Shown here: piece by piece, positions 52,254 through 62,018 of the stretch
Numbering within the stretch: position 1 is the stretch's first letter
How the letters are laid out: the number at the start of each line of letters is the position of its first letter
Assembly (NCBI RefSeq): GCF_009193295.2
Contig: NZ_CP059973.1
Coordinates: 1,240,001 to 1,304,000 of the forward strand
Direction: 5' to 3'
DNA from: Bacteroides luhongzhouii
Lineage (GTDB): Bacteria > Bacteroidota > Bacteroidia > Bacteroidales > Bacteroidaceae
DNA: 64,000 nt
Translations under genes and position numbers: made by a program
The notes under the pieces: model-generated
Seen by the model: only the letters and a program-made list of their open reading frames with translations
Told to the model about the DNA's origin: nothing
The model's database searches: none

Positions 52254-55200
52254 ATGCAGAAAACAATATATATGCAGAAGATTTTTTTACTCATTGTAGT
52301 GACTTTCAGTTACTCAATTGCTATGGCGCAGCAGTTTAAGTCACCGGATGTGATACCGTCTTCTCCCCAAAGTCAGTTAATAGAAAATTTTTATGAAAAA
52401 TATTTCAATAATGATATTTCAGCTCGTGGAGAAAAGACTATTGATATCAATTTATATGATATTGAAGTGAAAGGCCTCAATATTCCCATTAATATCTCAT
52501 ATAATACTTGTGGAGTCAAATATAAACAATCGTCTGGTGATGTCGGAGTGGGCTGGACATTATCCCCTGCCGCCAGAATATCTAGGACGATTATTGGCTA
52601 TCCGGACGAAGCAATGAAAAGAGTGCCTACATTATTTGATGATTTAAATAAATTGAATAATCATATTGATGTAGACAAATATCTGTCTGCTTTTTCGTCT
52701 GGAATAATGGGTAATGTCTCCTATTTCTCTGTCGCATCGTGGGACCAGGGATGTGATATTTTTACATTTAGTACATTAAGCGAGAGTGGTCATTTTGTTT
52801 TTCCGGATCCGTCTACATTTGATAAGGTTGAAATCCTGGAAAAGATAAATTGCCAAATTACTCCTATCTTAACAGGAGGATTGCTGACCGGGTTTCAAAT
52901 TGTTGATGGGCATGGTATTACTTATAATTATGGTGGTAATGCCAGCGAACATGTTCATGAGGACGCCTATCGAACGGATATATCGTCGGGAACTACAGGA
53001 TGGGCTCTGAAAAGTATTGTAACGGCGAAAAATGATACGGTTCGTTTTGACTATGTCGGATATACGGACCGTTCTATTGCAGAGCCGGAATATAAGACGT
53101 TGTCTGTAAATGATTCTTACGCTTACCGTATGTACGTACAAGATGAAGGAGATGTCCAAGTACAACAAGAATATGAATTAAGCACTGCGCTGAATTTTAA
53201 TATAACTTTACCCAACTATACAACTTTCTTATTGTCAGGGATTGAGGCGAATGGAATAAAAGTGAATTTCTTGCGTGCGTCGGCAGATGGCATTTACTCC
53301 AACGCAGTAGATAGTATAACCGTTGTCGATAAACAGTCTGGTGATATTATAAAACAAATCAACTTCTCATATTCCGGGATGAACAAACGACCGCATTTCT
53401 TTTTAGACAGGCTGGAAATGGATGGCCAAAAATATTATTTGTCATATTATACACCTTCTGACTTAGGATTGGGTGAATATGATAATACGCATTATACATC
53501 TGATTTATGGGGATATTATTTGTATTCTTCCACATCGTTGGATAAAGTGGATCTGCCTGTAATAAGCCGTGAATTTGTAGATGATAGTTTTGTGTTTTTT
53601 AAACCCGTTCCTGGAGCAAGCTTGTACGATGATGTCATCAAGAAGTTATCCCAGATTATTCCAAATGTGAATTTCAAAAATGATTCGGATAACATAAAAG
53701 CACATCTTTTTTCTCTGAAGAAGATATATTTTCCTACCGGTGGGTCACAAGAATTCATATATGAACCCAATGAGTATTTATTGAACTCCGCTCGTGTGAA
53801 GGGGGCCGGTATCAGATTGAGTAATGTTAAAACTTATGATGATAATGGCAATTTACATGAGCAAAGGTATAAATATGGAGAAAATGAGGATGGAATTGGT
53901 GTTCCTAGTTTTCATTTGAGTTGTGAAACCTTTGCAGATGTGAAACAGAACAGAATACAATATAGTACATCTCCAGGGCTTTATGATTATGTCTCATTTT
54001 GCTCACGTATTTATTCTCCGGTGGCTTTTGGAGATGCTAACATTAGTAGTAATTTTTTCGTAGAGTATCCGCAAGTACATGTATATAACAAACAGGAAAA
54101 AGGTGAAAATAAGATTTCGTATCTTTTTAACCTGCTTCAACCTCTTTACATAGATGTGATGCCTGAAAATACTAATGAGAAATATGTAGGAAGCCCTGAT
54201 TTACTGAATAACAGGGGATGGAAATCTTATATACACAGATATCAATATGGAATAAAGACTAACATTGCATCATGCCGGTACTTTAATTCGGACGGACGTT
54301 TAGTTAAAAAGGAAGATTATACCTATTGTAGAAGCGCTGGTTTGGTTATGGACGGAGGAATTAAGATGGAGCAAGTTGTTATTCCTGTTTATCAGGATAC
54401 GTATGATTTTGCTCATACGATCGAGCTTTCCAGGCCATCTCTTTTCAAATATATGACTTACTCGGTCATGTCCGGAAGGGATTTGTTGAGTAAGAAAGTC
54501 GTTAGTGAATATTTTGATGGGGGAACAGTTGTGTCAGAAGAAGGTTATGTCTATGATGATAAGAACCAGTTGATAAAAGTTATTCGTACCTCTCAAAATG
54601 GTGGTGGTGATTGTAGGATAAAGAATATAAAGTACCCCTATAACTATACAGATGCCATAAGTAATCTTATGGTAGAAAGGAATATGCTCGATTATCCGGT
54701 TGAAACTATAACCGAATATAATGGTGAGGAAGTTTATCGTGAACAGATAAAATATGGGCTGTATCAAAATCTGCTATTACCTGCTTATGTTGATATATCT
54801 CACGATGGACCCCTTGGGCTGAAAAGAGAAATGACTTATGTATCGTATGATAAAAAAGGAAATATATTAGAATATGTTGATAAAAATAATAATCATACCT
54901 GCTATATATGGGGATATAATTATAAATATCCTATAGCGGAAATACAAGGGGCGACATACGACTCTGTAAAAAGCGTTTTAGGTCATGAAAATAATGATTT
55001 ATCCTATCTGCAAGGATATGGAGAATATCAATTAGAGCGTGAGCTAAATAAACTACGGATGGCTTTTAGAGATAACCATCCGGTCTTTATTAAAACGTTT
55101 CTGTATAAACCGTACGTCGGGGTTACTTCAATAACTACTTCTGATGGCTTTACTACTAAATATGGCTATGATCAGTTTGGGTACCTTAAAGAATCTTATT

Positions 55201-55259
55201 TGGAAAGAAACGGAAGAAAACAATTAATTCAGGAATTTAAATACAATTATAAGCTATGA
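52254..55259 (+). CDS. RHS/YD-repeat protein, N-terminal half of a two-gene RHS system
   Basis: The 1001-residue protein has a signal peptide (FLLIVVTFSYSIAMAQ; start at 52254 or 52272). The early segment LNIPINISYNTCGVKYKQSS GDVGVGWTLSPAARISR and later sheet-like repeats resemble the SpvB/RHS shell region. The end is clear YD-repeat sequence (YVSYDKKGNILEYVDKNNNH, YGYDQFGYLKESYLERNGRK, EFKYNYKL). It lacks an RHS core and toxin tip; these are supplied by the next gene, whose start overlaps this stop (ATGA). The pair together may build one hollow shell, as in BC components of Tc-like toxins. The genes are visibly A/T-richer than miaB or nadB. Confidence 0.8.
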   Translation: MQKTIYMQKIFLLIVVTFSYSIAMAQQFKSPDVIPSSPQSQLIENFYEKYFNNDISARGEKTIDINLYDIEVKGLNIPINISYNTCGVKYKQSSGDVGVGWTLSPAARISRTIIGYPDEAMKRVPTLFDDLNKLNNHIDVDKYLSAFSSGIMGNVSYFSVASWDQGCDIFTFSTLSESGHFVFPDPSTFDKVEILEKINCQITPILTGGLLTGFQIVDGHGITYNYGGNASEHVHEDAYRTDISSGTTGWALKSIVTAKNDTVRFDYVGYTDRSIAEPEYKTLSVNDSYAYRMYVQDEGDVQVQQEYELSTALNFNITLPNYTTFLLSGIEANGIKVNFLRASADGIYSNAVDSITVVDKQSGDIIKQINFSYSGMNKRPHFFLDRLEMDGQKYYLSYYTPSDLGLGEYDNTHYTSDLWGYYLYSSTSLDKVDLPVISREFVDDSFVFFKPVPGASLYDDVIKKLSQIIPNVNFKNDSDNIKAHLFSLKKIYFPTGGSQEFIYEPNEYLLNSARVKGAGIRLSNVKTYDDNGNLHEQRYKYGENEDGIGVPSFHLSCETFADVKQNRIQYSTSPGLYDYVSFCSRIYSPVAFGDANISSNFFVEYPQVHVYNKQEKGENKISYLFNLLQPLYIDVMPENTNEKYVGSPDLLNNRGWKSYIHRYQYGIKTNIASCRYFNSDGRLVKKEDYTYCRSAGLVMDGGIKMEQVVIPVYQDTYDFAHTIELSRPSLFKYMTYSVMSGRDLLSKKVVSEYFDGGTVVSEEGYVYDDKNQLIKVIRTSQNGGGDCRIKNIKYPYNYTDAISNLMVERNMLDYPVETITEYNGEEVYREQIKYGLYQNLLLPAYVDISHDGPLGLKREMTYVSYDKKGNILEYVDKNNNHTCYIWGYNYKYPIAEIQGATYDSVKSVLGHENNDLSYLQGYGEYQLERELNKLRMAFRDNHPVFIKTFLYKPYVGVTSITTSDGFTTKYGYDQFGYLKESYLERNGRKQLIQEFKYNYKL

Positions 55260-58200
55260 TAAAACAACTTCGGATCATAATATTATTAATATTGTTGGGT
55301 ACAGGCACTTGTCTAACGGCACAAAATAATACTGTCACTCCTTTATTTGCGGGAGAAATCGGCTATCATCAATATTTTGGGAATGATATTCTACTTAAAG
55401 ACGTAGTTTCTCCTTCAGGGGGGAACGGGACTTATTCTATATCGTGGGAATACCGGTATACTGATTCAAATGAATGGAGTGAGATTACCCGGCTTGCTCA
55501 ATCTGACTATGAGGGGGGATGCTTGGTTTCATCCCAATACTTCAATACATACAGAGCGGAAGGAGTATATATCAGAAGAAAGGTTGTAAGTGGTAATCTG
55601 GTCGCATATTCTTCGGATATTAGAGTGAAAAGACTCACAGAACCTTTGTCTTTTACCAATAGAGGCGGGGAGGCTTATATTGATCTTACCAAGCATTGTC
55701 CTTCGTTGCCTGATGATTTTATCTGTACAGAATTGTGGCTTGGAGAAAATACATCTGATTGGTGTAGTTTCCTGTATACCGGATGGGAAAATACTGATCA
55801 TCCTGCTACTGTAAAAATAGAAGTTATGAGAAATTTCGGAGATCACCGTAGCGGGCAGATTGAACTTCTGTATCGTGGATTTTCACGTAATAGCAATTTT
55901 TCTGTAGACATGAGTAACTACCAGAAGTATAAAGTTACCGTAAAAGTTGAACAGAACTGGAACTCTTTTGATGACGTATTCTTGTTTATTTCCTCTATGC
56001 ATGAAGAACCGATTAATTCAGGTGAGACTTCTCGTGGCATTTGGGTCGAGAATGACGGGACAAGGGATGATTTGTTCAGATGGTGGCAATACAGTCATGA
56101 CCAGATACATTGGGTAGATGTCTTTGATGTACCGGATTTGAGAACAGTATATCAGCCGGGTCCGTTGTATCAAACCACTTATTTCAGAATGATGGCTAAT
56201 GACGGGGTCGATGTATATACTTCGAATATTGTGTCTATAAAGGTGCGTGAGAAATTGAACCTTTCGTCAAAGAATTACATACATACGCGTACTTATACTA
56301 CTCCGGATGGGATGGAATTCAGGGATGATGTTGAATATTTTGACGGTTTGGGACGTTCCATTGAAAATGTCAAAGTGAAGCATAGTGTTGATGATACGGA
56401 TCTGTTGTCAATTACAGAGTATGATAAGATGGGACGTTTATTTAGAGAATGGCTGCCTGGGGTATCGGAATCCGGCAATTGTGGTGCATTTGTCGAAGCG
56501 GAAGAGTTGAAGAATAGTTCCGTCTTGTCTAATGGAAACGATGTTATGCCTTATACAAAAACGTTATATGAAAATTCGGCTATAGGGAAAGTGGAGAGCC
56601 GATATGGTCCGGGTATGGAATGGCATAATCGGGGAAAAGGGATTAATAGCAGATATTTAACAAATGTGTCTAAAGATACTACCTTGCTGGACTTGTGTGA
56701 TTCATTGGTGTGCTTGCGTTATACCGTGCCGACTGATAGAACACGACTTTTTGTTAGTTGTGCAGGAACCTATGCTTCCGGGGAACTATATGTCGTAAAA
56801 GAGGTTGATGAAGACAATCATGTAAGGTATGAATTTACGGATAAAGAAGGAAGGATCGTGCTGACTCGCAGTATAAATGGTCATGAAGGAATGGATGACA
56901 CATACTATATATATGATATATTCGGAAACTTACGGGTTGTTCTTCCTCCGATGTGTTCTGCCAATTTTTGTTCAGGTTCTCTTACGGATAGTGCTTCTGT
57001 TTTATCCGATTATGCTTTCTTGTATAAGTACGATACCCGTAACCGTTGTATTGGGAAAAAACAGCCTGGTTGCGAGTGGGTGGAATTAGTGTATGATCGT
57101 TGCGACCGGTTGATTTTTACTCAAAATGGAAAAGAACGGGCAAATAATGAATGGGCTTTTCATTTGGAAGATTTGTCAGGGCGCTCTGTGTTGACCGGTG
57201 TTTACCGCGGTACGCCTGATTTTCAGAATTGTGCTTCAGAGGATATTTATGCTGAATTTACTTCAAATACAGATTTGCCTTGCTATGGATATACTATTTA
57301 TGGATTGCAGAATCATTATTTGGACATACAACAGGTTTATTTTTATGATACTTATGAATATCAGGACTTATTGCCGGATTCTTTGTCTTCACTATGGTAT
57401 GTATTTGATAATAATTACGGGGAACGCTATGAGAATAGCCAGAGTTCACCTCATTGTAAAGAACAGCTAACAGGAAGTATCGTTCGAATATTGGGAACGG
57501 AAGAATACCAGTATGCCAGTTATTATTATGATTATTATCATAATCTGATTCAGGAACGTAAGACGACATCGGGTGGAAATAAGAAAGTAAATAAATCGCT
57601 TTTCAATATTCTCAAGCAGCCTGTGAGTGTCCGCTCGGAATACGAAGGAGGAGTTTTAAATAAATTGTATAGTTATGATCGTGCAGGAAGGCTGATTCAC
57701 GAAAGACATTGTGTCGTAGGTAAGGATACTGTCGATCTGTTGTATGGTTATGACAAGTTAGGAAGGCTAAAAAGACTGGAACGTATTCATGGAAAAGATT
57801 CGGTAATTACAGAAAATGCCTATAATATACGTAGCTGGCTGACCGGTATTGATAGTAATGCAGGGTTTGTAGAGCAATTGCATTATGTGGACGGATTGGG
57901 CGATCCCTGTTATAATGGAAATATTAGTAGTATGACATGGGAGGCTGATGGCGTGAAAAGAGGTTATAAATTTATGTATGATGGCAGAAGCCGCCTGCTT
58001 CGTGCTGTATATGGTGAAGGTGAAGGCTTGAATGTCAATCAGGATCGTTTTAATGAAGAGATAACCGGGTATGATAAAAATGGGCATATCCTTGGTATTA
58101 AAAGATGTGGAAAGAGATCAGAGGATGAATATGGCTTAATAGATAACCTTGTCATGAGTTATAATGGAAATCAATTGAAGGCTGTATCTGATAGTGTAAC

Positions 58201-59437
58201 AGGTTCTGCTCATGCTGATAATTTTGAATTTAAAGATGGAGCAGATCTGCCGGTCGAATACTATTATGACTCAAACGGAAATTTAATACAAGATTTAAAC
58301 AAAAAGATTTCTGAAATTCAGTATAATTGTTTAAATTTACCCAGCCGTATAGAGTTTGAGGATGGAGGTGTTATTTCCTATCTTTATGATGCCAAAGGAA
58401 CAAAGTTCCGAACAACGCATATAATAGCCGGAAAGACCACGACTACTGATTACTTTGACGATGCGATCTATGAAAATGGTGTACTCACTACTTTGTTGAC
58501 GGAGTTGGGATATATCTCCCTTGTTGATGGCAAGTATCATTATTACTTGAAAGATCACCAGGGCAATAATCGTGTGGTTGTGGGACAGAATGGCAGTGTG
58601 GAGGAGGTGAATCATTATTATCCTTTTGGTGGTACATTTGCTTCGACTTCATCTGTCCAGCCTTACAAGTACAACGGTAAGGAACTGGATAGACAAGGTG
58701 GTCTTGACTGGTATGATTATGGGGCGAGACATTATGATGTGGCGTTAGGGAGATGGCATATTGTAGATCCGATGGCGGAAGAATATTATGGAATAAGTCC
58801 ACATGTATATGTGGCTAATAACCCACTGAAATATATTGATTTGAACGGAGATAGTATAAGTGTTGCAGAACTTTATGAAAGAGATGATCAAGGTAAGCTT
58901 ATTAATTCTAATCAAGTGAAAGCTTTTGAATTTCTAATGAGCACAAAGGAAGGAAAAGCATTATTGGCAAATTATGCTATGAAAGGACAAACAATAGCAG
59001 GGTTTTCTTTTAGTAAAGATGGAAAATACCATAATAAAGGAATTAATATATCGTTTGGGGCAGGTGTACGTGATGCAAGCGTTTCGGGTACTACTTCTTT
59101 TTCTTTAAATGATGAAAATTTGAATGTTCAAATAATGGTAGGAAACTCTTCAGATAATGCTGATCTACTAGATACTTTTATTCATGAAATAGTAATTCAT
59201 GCTGATCAGAGTTCTGCCGATTTTAGTGATGACAAAGTGATGAATAATTCAAATGTTTATCCTGCATTAAGAAAAATGGATGAATCAAGAGGTTATAAAC
59301 AGCATTGGCAAGAAAGAAATGTAAATAAGGCTATGACAAGAATTGGACTGCCCATAATGCAACAATATTATAACTCGCAAGGAATAGTAAAGTCAAACAG
59401 TGCTATTTTGAAGTTGATGTATGGATTTAGAAATTAA
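55256..59437 (+). CDS. RHS core protein with DUF6443 domain and HExxxH C-terminal tip
   Basis: The 1393-residue protein has a signal peptide (IILLILLGTGTCLTAQ), Ig-like N-terminal domains, a DUF6443 segment (about 340-400: YIHTRTYTTPDGMEFRDDVE, YFDGLGRSIENV, EYDKMGRLFREWLPG), many YD repeats (LYSYDRAGRLIHERH, YGYDKLGRLKRLE), and a RHS core (KYNGKELDRQGGLDWYDYGA, RHYDVALGRWHIVDP) closing at YIDLNGDSIS. The last 195 residues are a variable tip with LLDTFIHEIVIHADQSSADF; H1310, E1311 and H1315 form an HExxxH zincin-like motif. It overlaps the preceding RHS gene by four bases. The following lipoprotein may be the immunity partner. Confidence 0.88.
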   Translation: MIKQLRIIILLILLGTGTCLTAQNNTVTPLFAGEIGYHQYFGNDILLKDVVSPSGGNGTYSISWEYRYTDSNEWSEITRLAQSDYEGGCLVSSQYFNTYRAEGVYIRRKVVSGNLVAYSSDIRVKRLTEPLSFTNRGGEAYIDLTKHCPSLPDDFICTELWLGENTSDWCSFLYTGWENTDHPATVKIEVMRNFGDHRSGQIELLYRGFSRNSNFSVDMSNYQKYKVTVKVEQNWNSFDDVFLFISSMHEEPINSGETSRGIWVENDGTRDDLFRWWQYSHDQIHWVDVFDVPDLRTVYQPGPLYQTTYFRMMANDGVDVYTSNIVSIKVREKLNLSSKNYIHTRTYTTPDGMEFRDDVEYFDGLGRSIENVKVKHSVDDTDLLSITEYDKMGRLFREWLPGVSESGNCGAFVEAEELKNSSVLSNGNDVMPYTKTLYENSAIGKVESRYGPGMEWHNRGKGINSRYLTNVSKDTTLLDLCDSLVCLRYTVPTDRTRLFVSCAGTYASGELYVVKEVDEDNHVRYEFTDKEGRIVLTRSINGHEGMDDTYYIYDIFGNLRVVLPPMCSANFCSGSLTDSASVLSDYAFLYKYDTRNRCIGKKQPGCEWVELVYDRCDRLIFTQNGKERANNEWAFHLEDLSGRSVLTGVYRGTPDFQNCASEDIYAEFTSNTDLPCYGYTIYGLQNHYLDIQQVYFYDTYEYQDLLPDSLSSLWYVFDNNYGERYENSQSSPHCKEQLTGSIVRILGTEEYQYASYYYDYYHNLIQERKTTSGGNKKVNKSLFNILKQPVSVRSEYEGGVLNKLYSYDRAGRLIHERHCVVGKDTVDLLYGYDKLGRLKRLERIHGKDSVITENAYNIRSWLTGIDSNAGFVEQLHYVDGLGDPCYNGNISSMTWEADGVKRGYKFMYDGRSRLLRAVYGEGEGLNVNQDRFNEEITGYDKNGHILGIKRCGKRSEDEYGLIDNLVMSYNGNQLKAVSDSVTGSAHADNFEFKDGADLPVEYYYDSNGNLIQDLNKKISEIQYNCLNLPSRIEFEDGGVISYLYDAKGTKFRTTHIIAGKTTTTDYFDDAIYENGVLTTLLTELGYISLVDGKYHYYLKDHQGNNRVVVGQNGSVEEVNHYYPFGGTFASTSSVQPYKYNGKELDRQGGLDWYDYGARHYDVALGRWHIVDPMAEEYYGISPHVYVANNPLKYIDLNGDSISVAELYERDDQGKLINSNQVKAFEFLMSTKEGKALLANYAMKGQTIAGFSFSKDGKYHNKGINISFGAGVRDASVSGTTSFSLNDENLNVQIMVGNSSDNADLLDTFIHEIVIHADQSSADFSDDKVMNNSNVYPALRKMDESRGYKQHWQERNVNKAMTRIGLPIMQQYYNSQGIVKSNSAILKLMYGFRN
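58601..58739 (+). repeat. 139-bp direct repeat, copy in the long RHS core
   Basis: This stretch, covering the core from the EEVNHYYPFGG codons to the ARHYD codons, is identical base for base to 62358-62496 in the silent RHS tip. Sequence outside the block differs at both ends. The gene at 48352 has only a diverged version. Confidence 0.9.
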
Positions 59438-59443
59438 TTGGTT

Positions 59444-60127
59444 ATGAAAAAGTGTTTTATAATAATGCTGCTGTTGATTGGAGTACAATCATGCAGAACA
59501 GATAGAACTGATGGTTATGAAATGAAAGTATTTAATGAGATTTTTGATGACTTGGTTGAGGTGATGGGGGCATTAAGTAGTTTTGAAATTCCCCCTCCTC
59601 CAATGCCATTTCTTGATAACAACAATCCAATAGCGTATGACACTGTTGGATATGACAAAAAGATTGCTGAGATTGAGAGAAAAAATAGAAAAATGAGAGA
59701 TACGACCTTTGTTATTGCTGTTTTTGATACTCTATTCACTTGTTGTAATCTAAATTTAGATGTTGAATATATCGGAAAACAATTAATGGAACCGGGTTAT
59801 ATTGAGGCACTTAACTCTATGAATAAGCACTCAATACAAAGCCGTTCACTGAATTTGTCCGAAATAGAGAATAGAAAACGGTTCATATTGAAATACACTT
59901 CAGAGTTTCCTGAAGGATTTAAGATATGGGAAAGAGAAAACTATAATTTTCTTTTTTCAGGAATATTGAGAATGTCGAGGATATACTTTGATAAAGAAAA
60001 GCGAGTTGGACTTTTTTATTGTTCTTATGCTTGTGGGCGGCTTTGTGGAGAGGAAACAATTATATGTATTCGCAAGGTTAATAAAAAATGGATTATTGAA
60101 AAGGAAATATCGCTGGGAGTATCGTAA
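59444..60127 (+). CDS. Lipoprotein downstream of the RHS tip, candidate immunity protein
   Basis: ATG 59444 exposes a lipoprotein signal (MKKCFIIMLLLIGVQSC); a TTG at 59438 would extend it by two residues. The 227-residue protein is A/T-rich, with a proline patch (FEIPPPPMPFLDNNNP), charged helices (KKIAEIERKNRKMRD) and a beta-like end (KRVGLFYCSYACGRLCGEET) containing several cysteines. No family is recognised. It begins 7 bases after the HExxxH-tip RHS gene and ends at a strong hairpin, consistent with a toxin-immunity unit acting in the envelope. Confidence 0.6.
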   Translation: MKKCFIIMLLLIGVQSCRTDRTDGYEMKVFNEIFDDLVEVMGALSSFEIPPPPMPFLDNNNPIAYDTVGYDKKIAEIERKNRKMRDTTFVIAVFDTLFTCCNLNLDVEYIGKQLMEPGYIEALNSMNKHSIQSRSLNLSEIENRKRFILKYTSEFPEGFKIWERENYNFLFSGILRMSRIYFDKEKRVGLFYCSYACGRLCGEETIICIRKVNKKWIIEKEISLGVS

Positions 60128-60135
60128 TGGTGTCT

Positions 60136-60181
60136 TACCCTGATACAAGTTGACTAAAAACAACCAATTTGTATCAGGGTA
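60136..60181 (+). terminator. Terminator of the long RHS operon
   Basis: TACCCTGATACAA (60136-60148) and TTGTATCAGGGTA (60169-60181) form a perfect 13-bp stem with a 20-base loop, 9 bases after the stop of the lipoprotein, followed by TTTTATATT. Confidence 0.8.
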
Positions 60182-60870
60182 TTTTATATTCTCTATTATG
60201 TTCTATTTTTAAGATTGAAACAGATTAGGAGTATCTAAACTGTATTCTAATAAAAGAAGTGATGTATAAAACACTGCATGAATATGCGGAATAAGTCATC
60301 TTTCTTGAATGCAAATGAGTGAATATGCATGATTGTTGATAGAATCATGAATTATTGCTTTAAAAGGAAGACTTCGTTCCTTTTAAAGCAACGATTTATT
60401 GGTCGGTGAGAAGTGCTTCCTTGCTTTTAAACGAAAGGACAAAAGGGTGTTTAGAATACTTGTTTTGTGCTGGTTGTTGTCGAATAGGTAACATGTGTGT
60501 TGTTTCTATTTGAACTTATATTTGCAATAATCTGCTCCTGAAATTAGGAATTTAGCCTTTTTGATGTTGAATCGAGTGATTTAGATTCTGTTTTGTGTGA
60601 ATAAGGATTATGCAACTTGCTTATCCTTCCAGTTTTCGAATTTACTTTGGGCTCATACTGTATATTCCAGATTCTCCGTGAGTTTTATATTCATTTTTTC
60701 TGCATAAAGTAATATTCTGTTCTAATGGTAAGAATTACATGGTAAGATAATAGCTTTGCATTTCAATAAGTCAGCATAATCCACTTGATTTCTTTGTCTT
60801 TCTCTCCTTTATCCTGTATTTCCTCTTATATTTCTCCTCTTTTTCTTTCTTTTTTTCTCATAAGAAAGAA
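60182..60870. other. Long non-coding stretch
   Basis: About 690 bases carry no credible ORF. One perfect 15-bp hairpin with 7-base loop is at 60355-60391 (TTGCTTTAAAAGGAA arm). TATATTTG at about 60510 is a promoter-like -7 word without a gene. The T/C-rich end (60790-60860) precedes the promoter of the truncated CoA-binding gene. Confidence 0.5.
60355..60391. repeat. Perfect 15-bp inverted repeat, 7-base loop
   Basis: TTGCTTTAAAAGGAA (60355-60369) pairs with TTCCTTTTAAAGCAA (60377-60391). It lies 230 bases after the lipoprotein stop, with no T run, so a terminator role is less clear than for the hairpin at 60136. Confidence 0.7.
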
Positions 60871-60878
60871 TATATTTG
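60871..60878 (+). promoter_or_regulatory. -7 element upstream of the truncated CoA-binding gene (TATATTTG)
   Basis: TATATTTG lies 32 bases before ATG 60910. It is probably the native promoter of the former full-length gene and may now drive the immunity-like gene at 61143. Confidence 0.6.
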
Positions 60879-60909
60879 TACCTAAGTTAAACGAAAACCA
60901 AAGCATGAT

Positions 60910-61125
60910 ATGATAACAACCCAGTTGCTTCGTCCTGAAAGCATTGTTGTAGTAGGGGCATCGAATAATGTACATAAGCCGGGTGGCGCAATATTAAAGA
61001 ATTTGATAAATGGAGGTTATCAGGGAGAACTTCGGGCGGTGAATCCGAAGGAGAAGGAAGTACAGGGAGTTCCACCGATGGTGCCTGTAGTTCCCATTAA
61101 AGTAGTAAATCCTTATGAAGTTTAA
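60910..61125 (+). pseudogene. Truncated CoA-binding domain (ADP-forming acyl-CoA synthetase N-terminus) fused to foreign tail
   Basis: The first 54 codons (ITTQLLRPESIVVVGASNNV, GGAILKNLINGGYQGELRAV, NPKEKEVQGV) are the N-terminus of an ADP-forming acetyl-CoA synthetase-type CoA-binding protein, including the GASxxxxxxGG nucleotide-loop motif. After about position 61071 the family sequence stops and 17 unrelated residues (PPMVPVVPIKVVNPYEV) precede the stop. The full protein is normally about 690 residues. The break marks where accessory RHS/immunity DNA has joined; the remainder may lie right of the window or be deleted. Confidence 0.78.
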
Positions 61126-61142
61126 TTTAAATATATTGTGAT

Positions 61143-61835
61143 ATGAAATATTTTGTAATGGAAGAATCTTTGGATAAAAAGATCGTAGGTCGTGATTTCC
61201 CGCAAGCGTATAGATTCATTAAAGGATACAATGAGGATGCGTCAAATGCTTTGTTCAGTTTATATAAATATAAAGACACTTTTCCAGATTATGTGCCAAA
61301 TCTTGATGGAGTGATGTTGGCTGGTTATGCAAAGTTAACAGATTTTGTTAGTAACGGATTTAGTGGTAGCCTATGCATTCTAAGTCCTAAAGCCAAAGCA
61401 ATCCTTGAGCAATACAATTTGTGTCCTCACCAATTCTATTCGTTTGGGCTATATAAGAAAGAAGTAAAATACGATTATTTTCTCTTAAAATTAGTTTCCA
61501 ATTATTCGGATTTTGTGGATTATGAAAAAACCTCATTTCGGGAATATGATATAACTAGTGGATATAAGTCCGATCCTTTTTCTGTTAAATCAAAGGAGGA
61601 ATTTTGGGAAAGAAGAAAAAAAATTAAAGCAGAGAAAGGTATATCCTGGGGTATATGGGGTAACAAACTTGTAATGAACAAAGATTTTAATTGTGAACTG
61701 GATTTCTTCGCCATCAGTATACTTGATGCCAATACTTATGTAAGTGAGCGCTTAAAGAATGCAATTGAATCAGCTGGGCTGACAGGCTGGGAGTTTTCTC
61801 CAGCAACCAATCTGATAGTTGAAAATTGTCATTAG
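61143..61835 (+). CDS. Imm11/DUF1629-like immunity protein, orphan
   Basis: The 230-residue protein resembles the DUF1629-type immunity family: MKYFVMEESLDKKIVG start, PDYVPNLDGVMLAGYAKLTD, LSPKAKAILEQY, YDYFLLKLVSNYSDFVDYEK, and an end ERLKNAIESAGLTGWEFSPA, which matches the family's closing pattern (helix, LTGxEF). It has no signal peptide, so it would act in the cytoplasm. No toxin domain directly precedes it; the 17-residue tail fused to the CoA-binding fragment just upstream may be the last trace of its partner. Confidence 0.72.
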   Translation: MKYFVMEESLDKKIVGRDFPQAYRFIKGYNEDASNALFSLYKYKDTFPDYVPNLDGVMLAGYAKLTDFVSNGFSGSLCILSPKAKAILEQYNLCPHQFYSFGLYKKEVKYDYFLLKLVSNYSDFVDYEKTSFREYDITSGYKSDPFSVKSKEEFWERRKKIKAEKGISWGIWGNKLVMNKDFNCELDFFAISILDANTYVSERLKNAIESAGLTGWEFSPATNLIVENCH

Positions 61836-62018
61836 CTGATATAAATCCAATTATCTTTTAATAACAAGTATTCATCGGCTGCTCTGATATAAAGCGTTGT
61901 GCATATATGTCAGGGCAGTTCTCAATTTTCACCAGTAAAACTGTGGATATTTTATTTGAATGAATGATTTAATTGATTTATGTTGCACTGTCCACATCTC
62001 TTGGCACTGTTGTTGTAA
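61836..62018. other. Short gap before the silent RHS tip
   Basis: There is no gene. Position 62016-62018 is a TAA in the frame of the RHS tip, and no ATG, GTG or TTG with upstream ribosome-site support occurs between it and the RHS homology. Confidence 0.6.
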
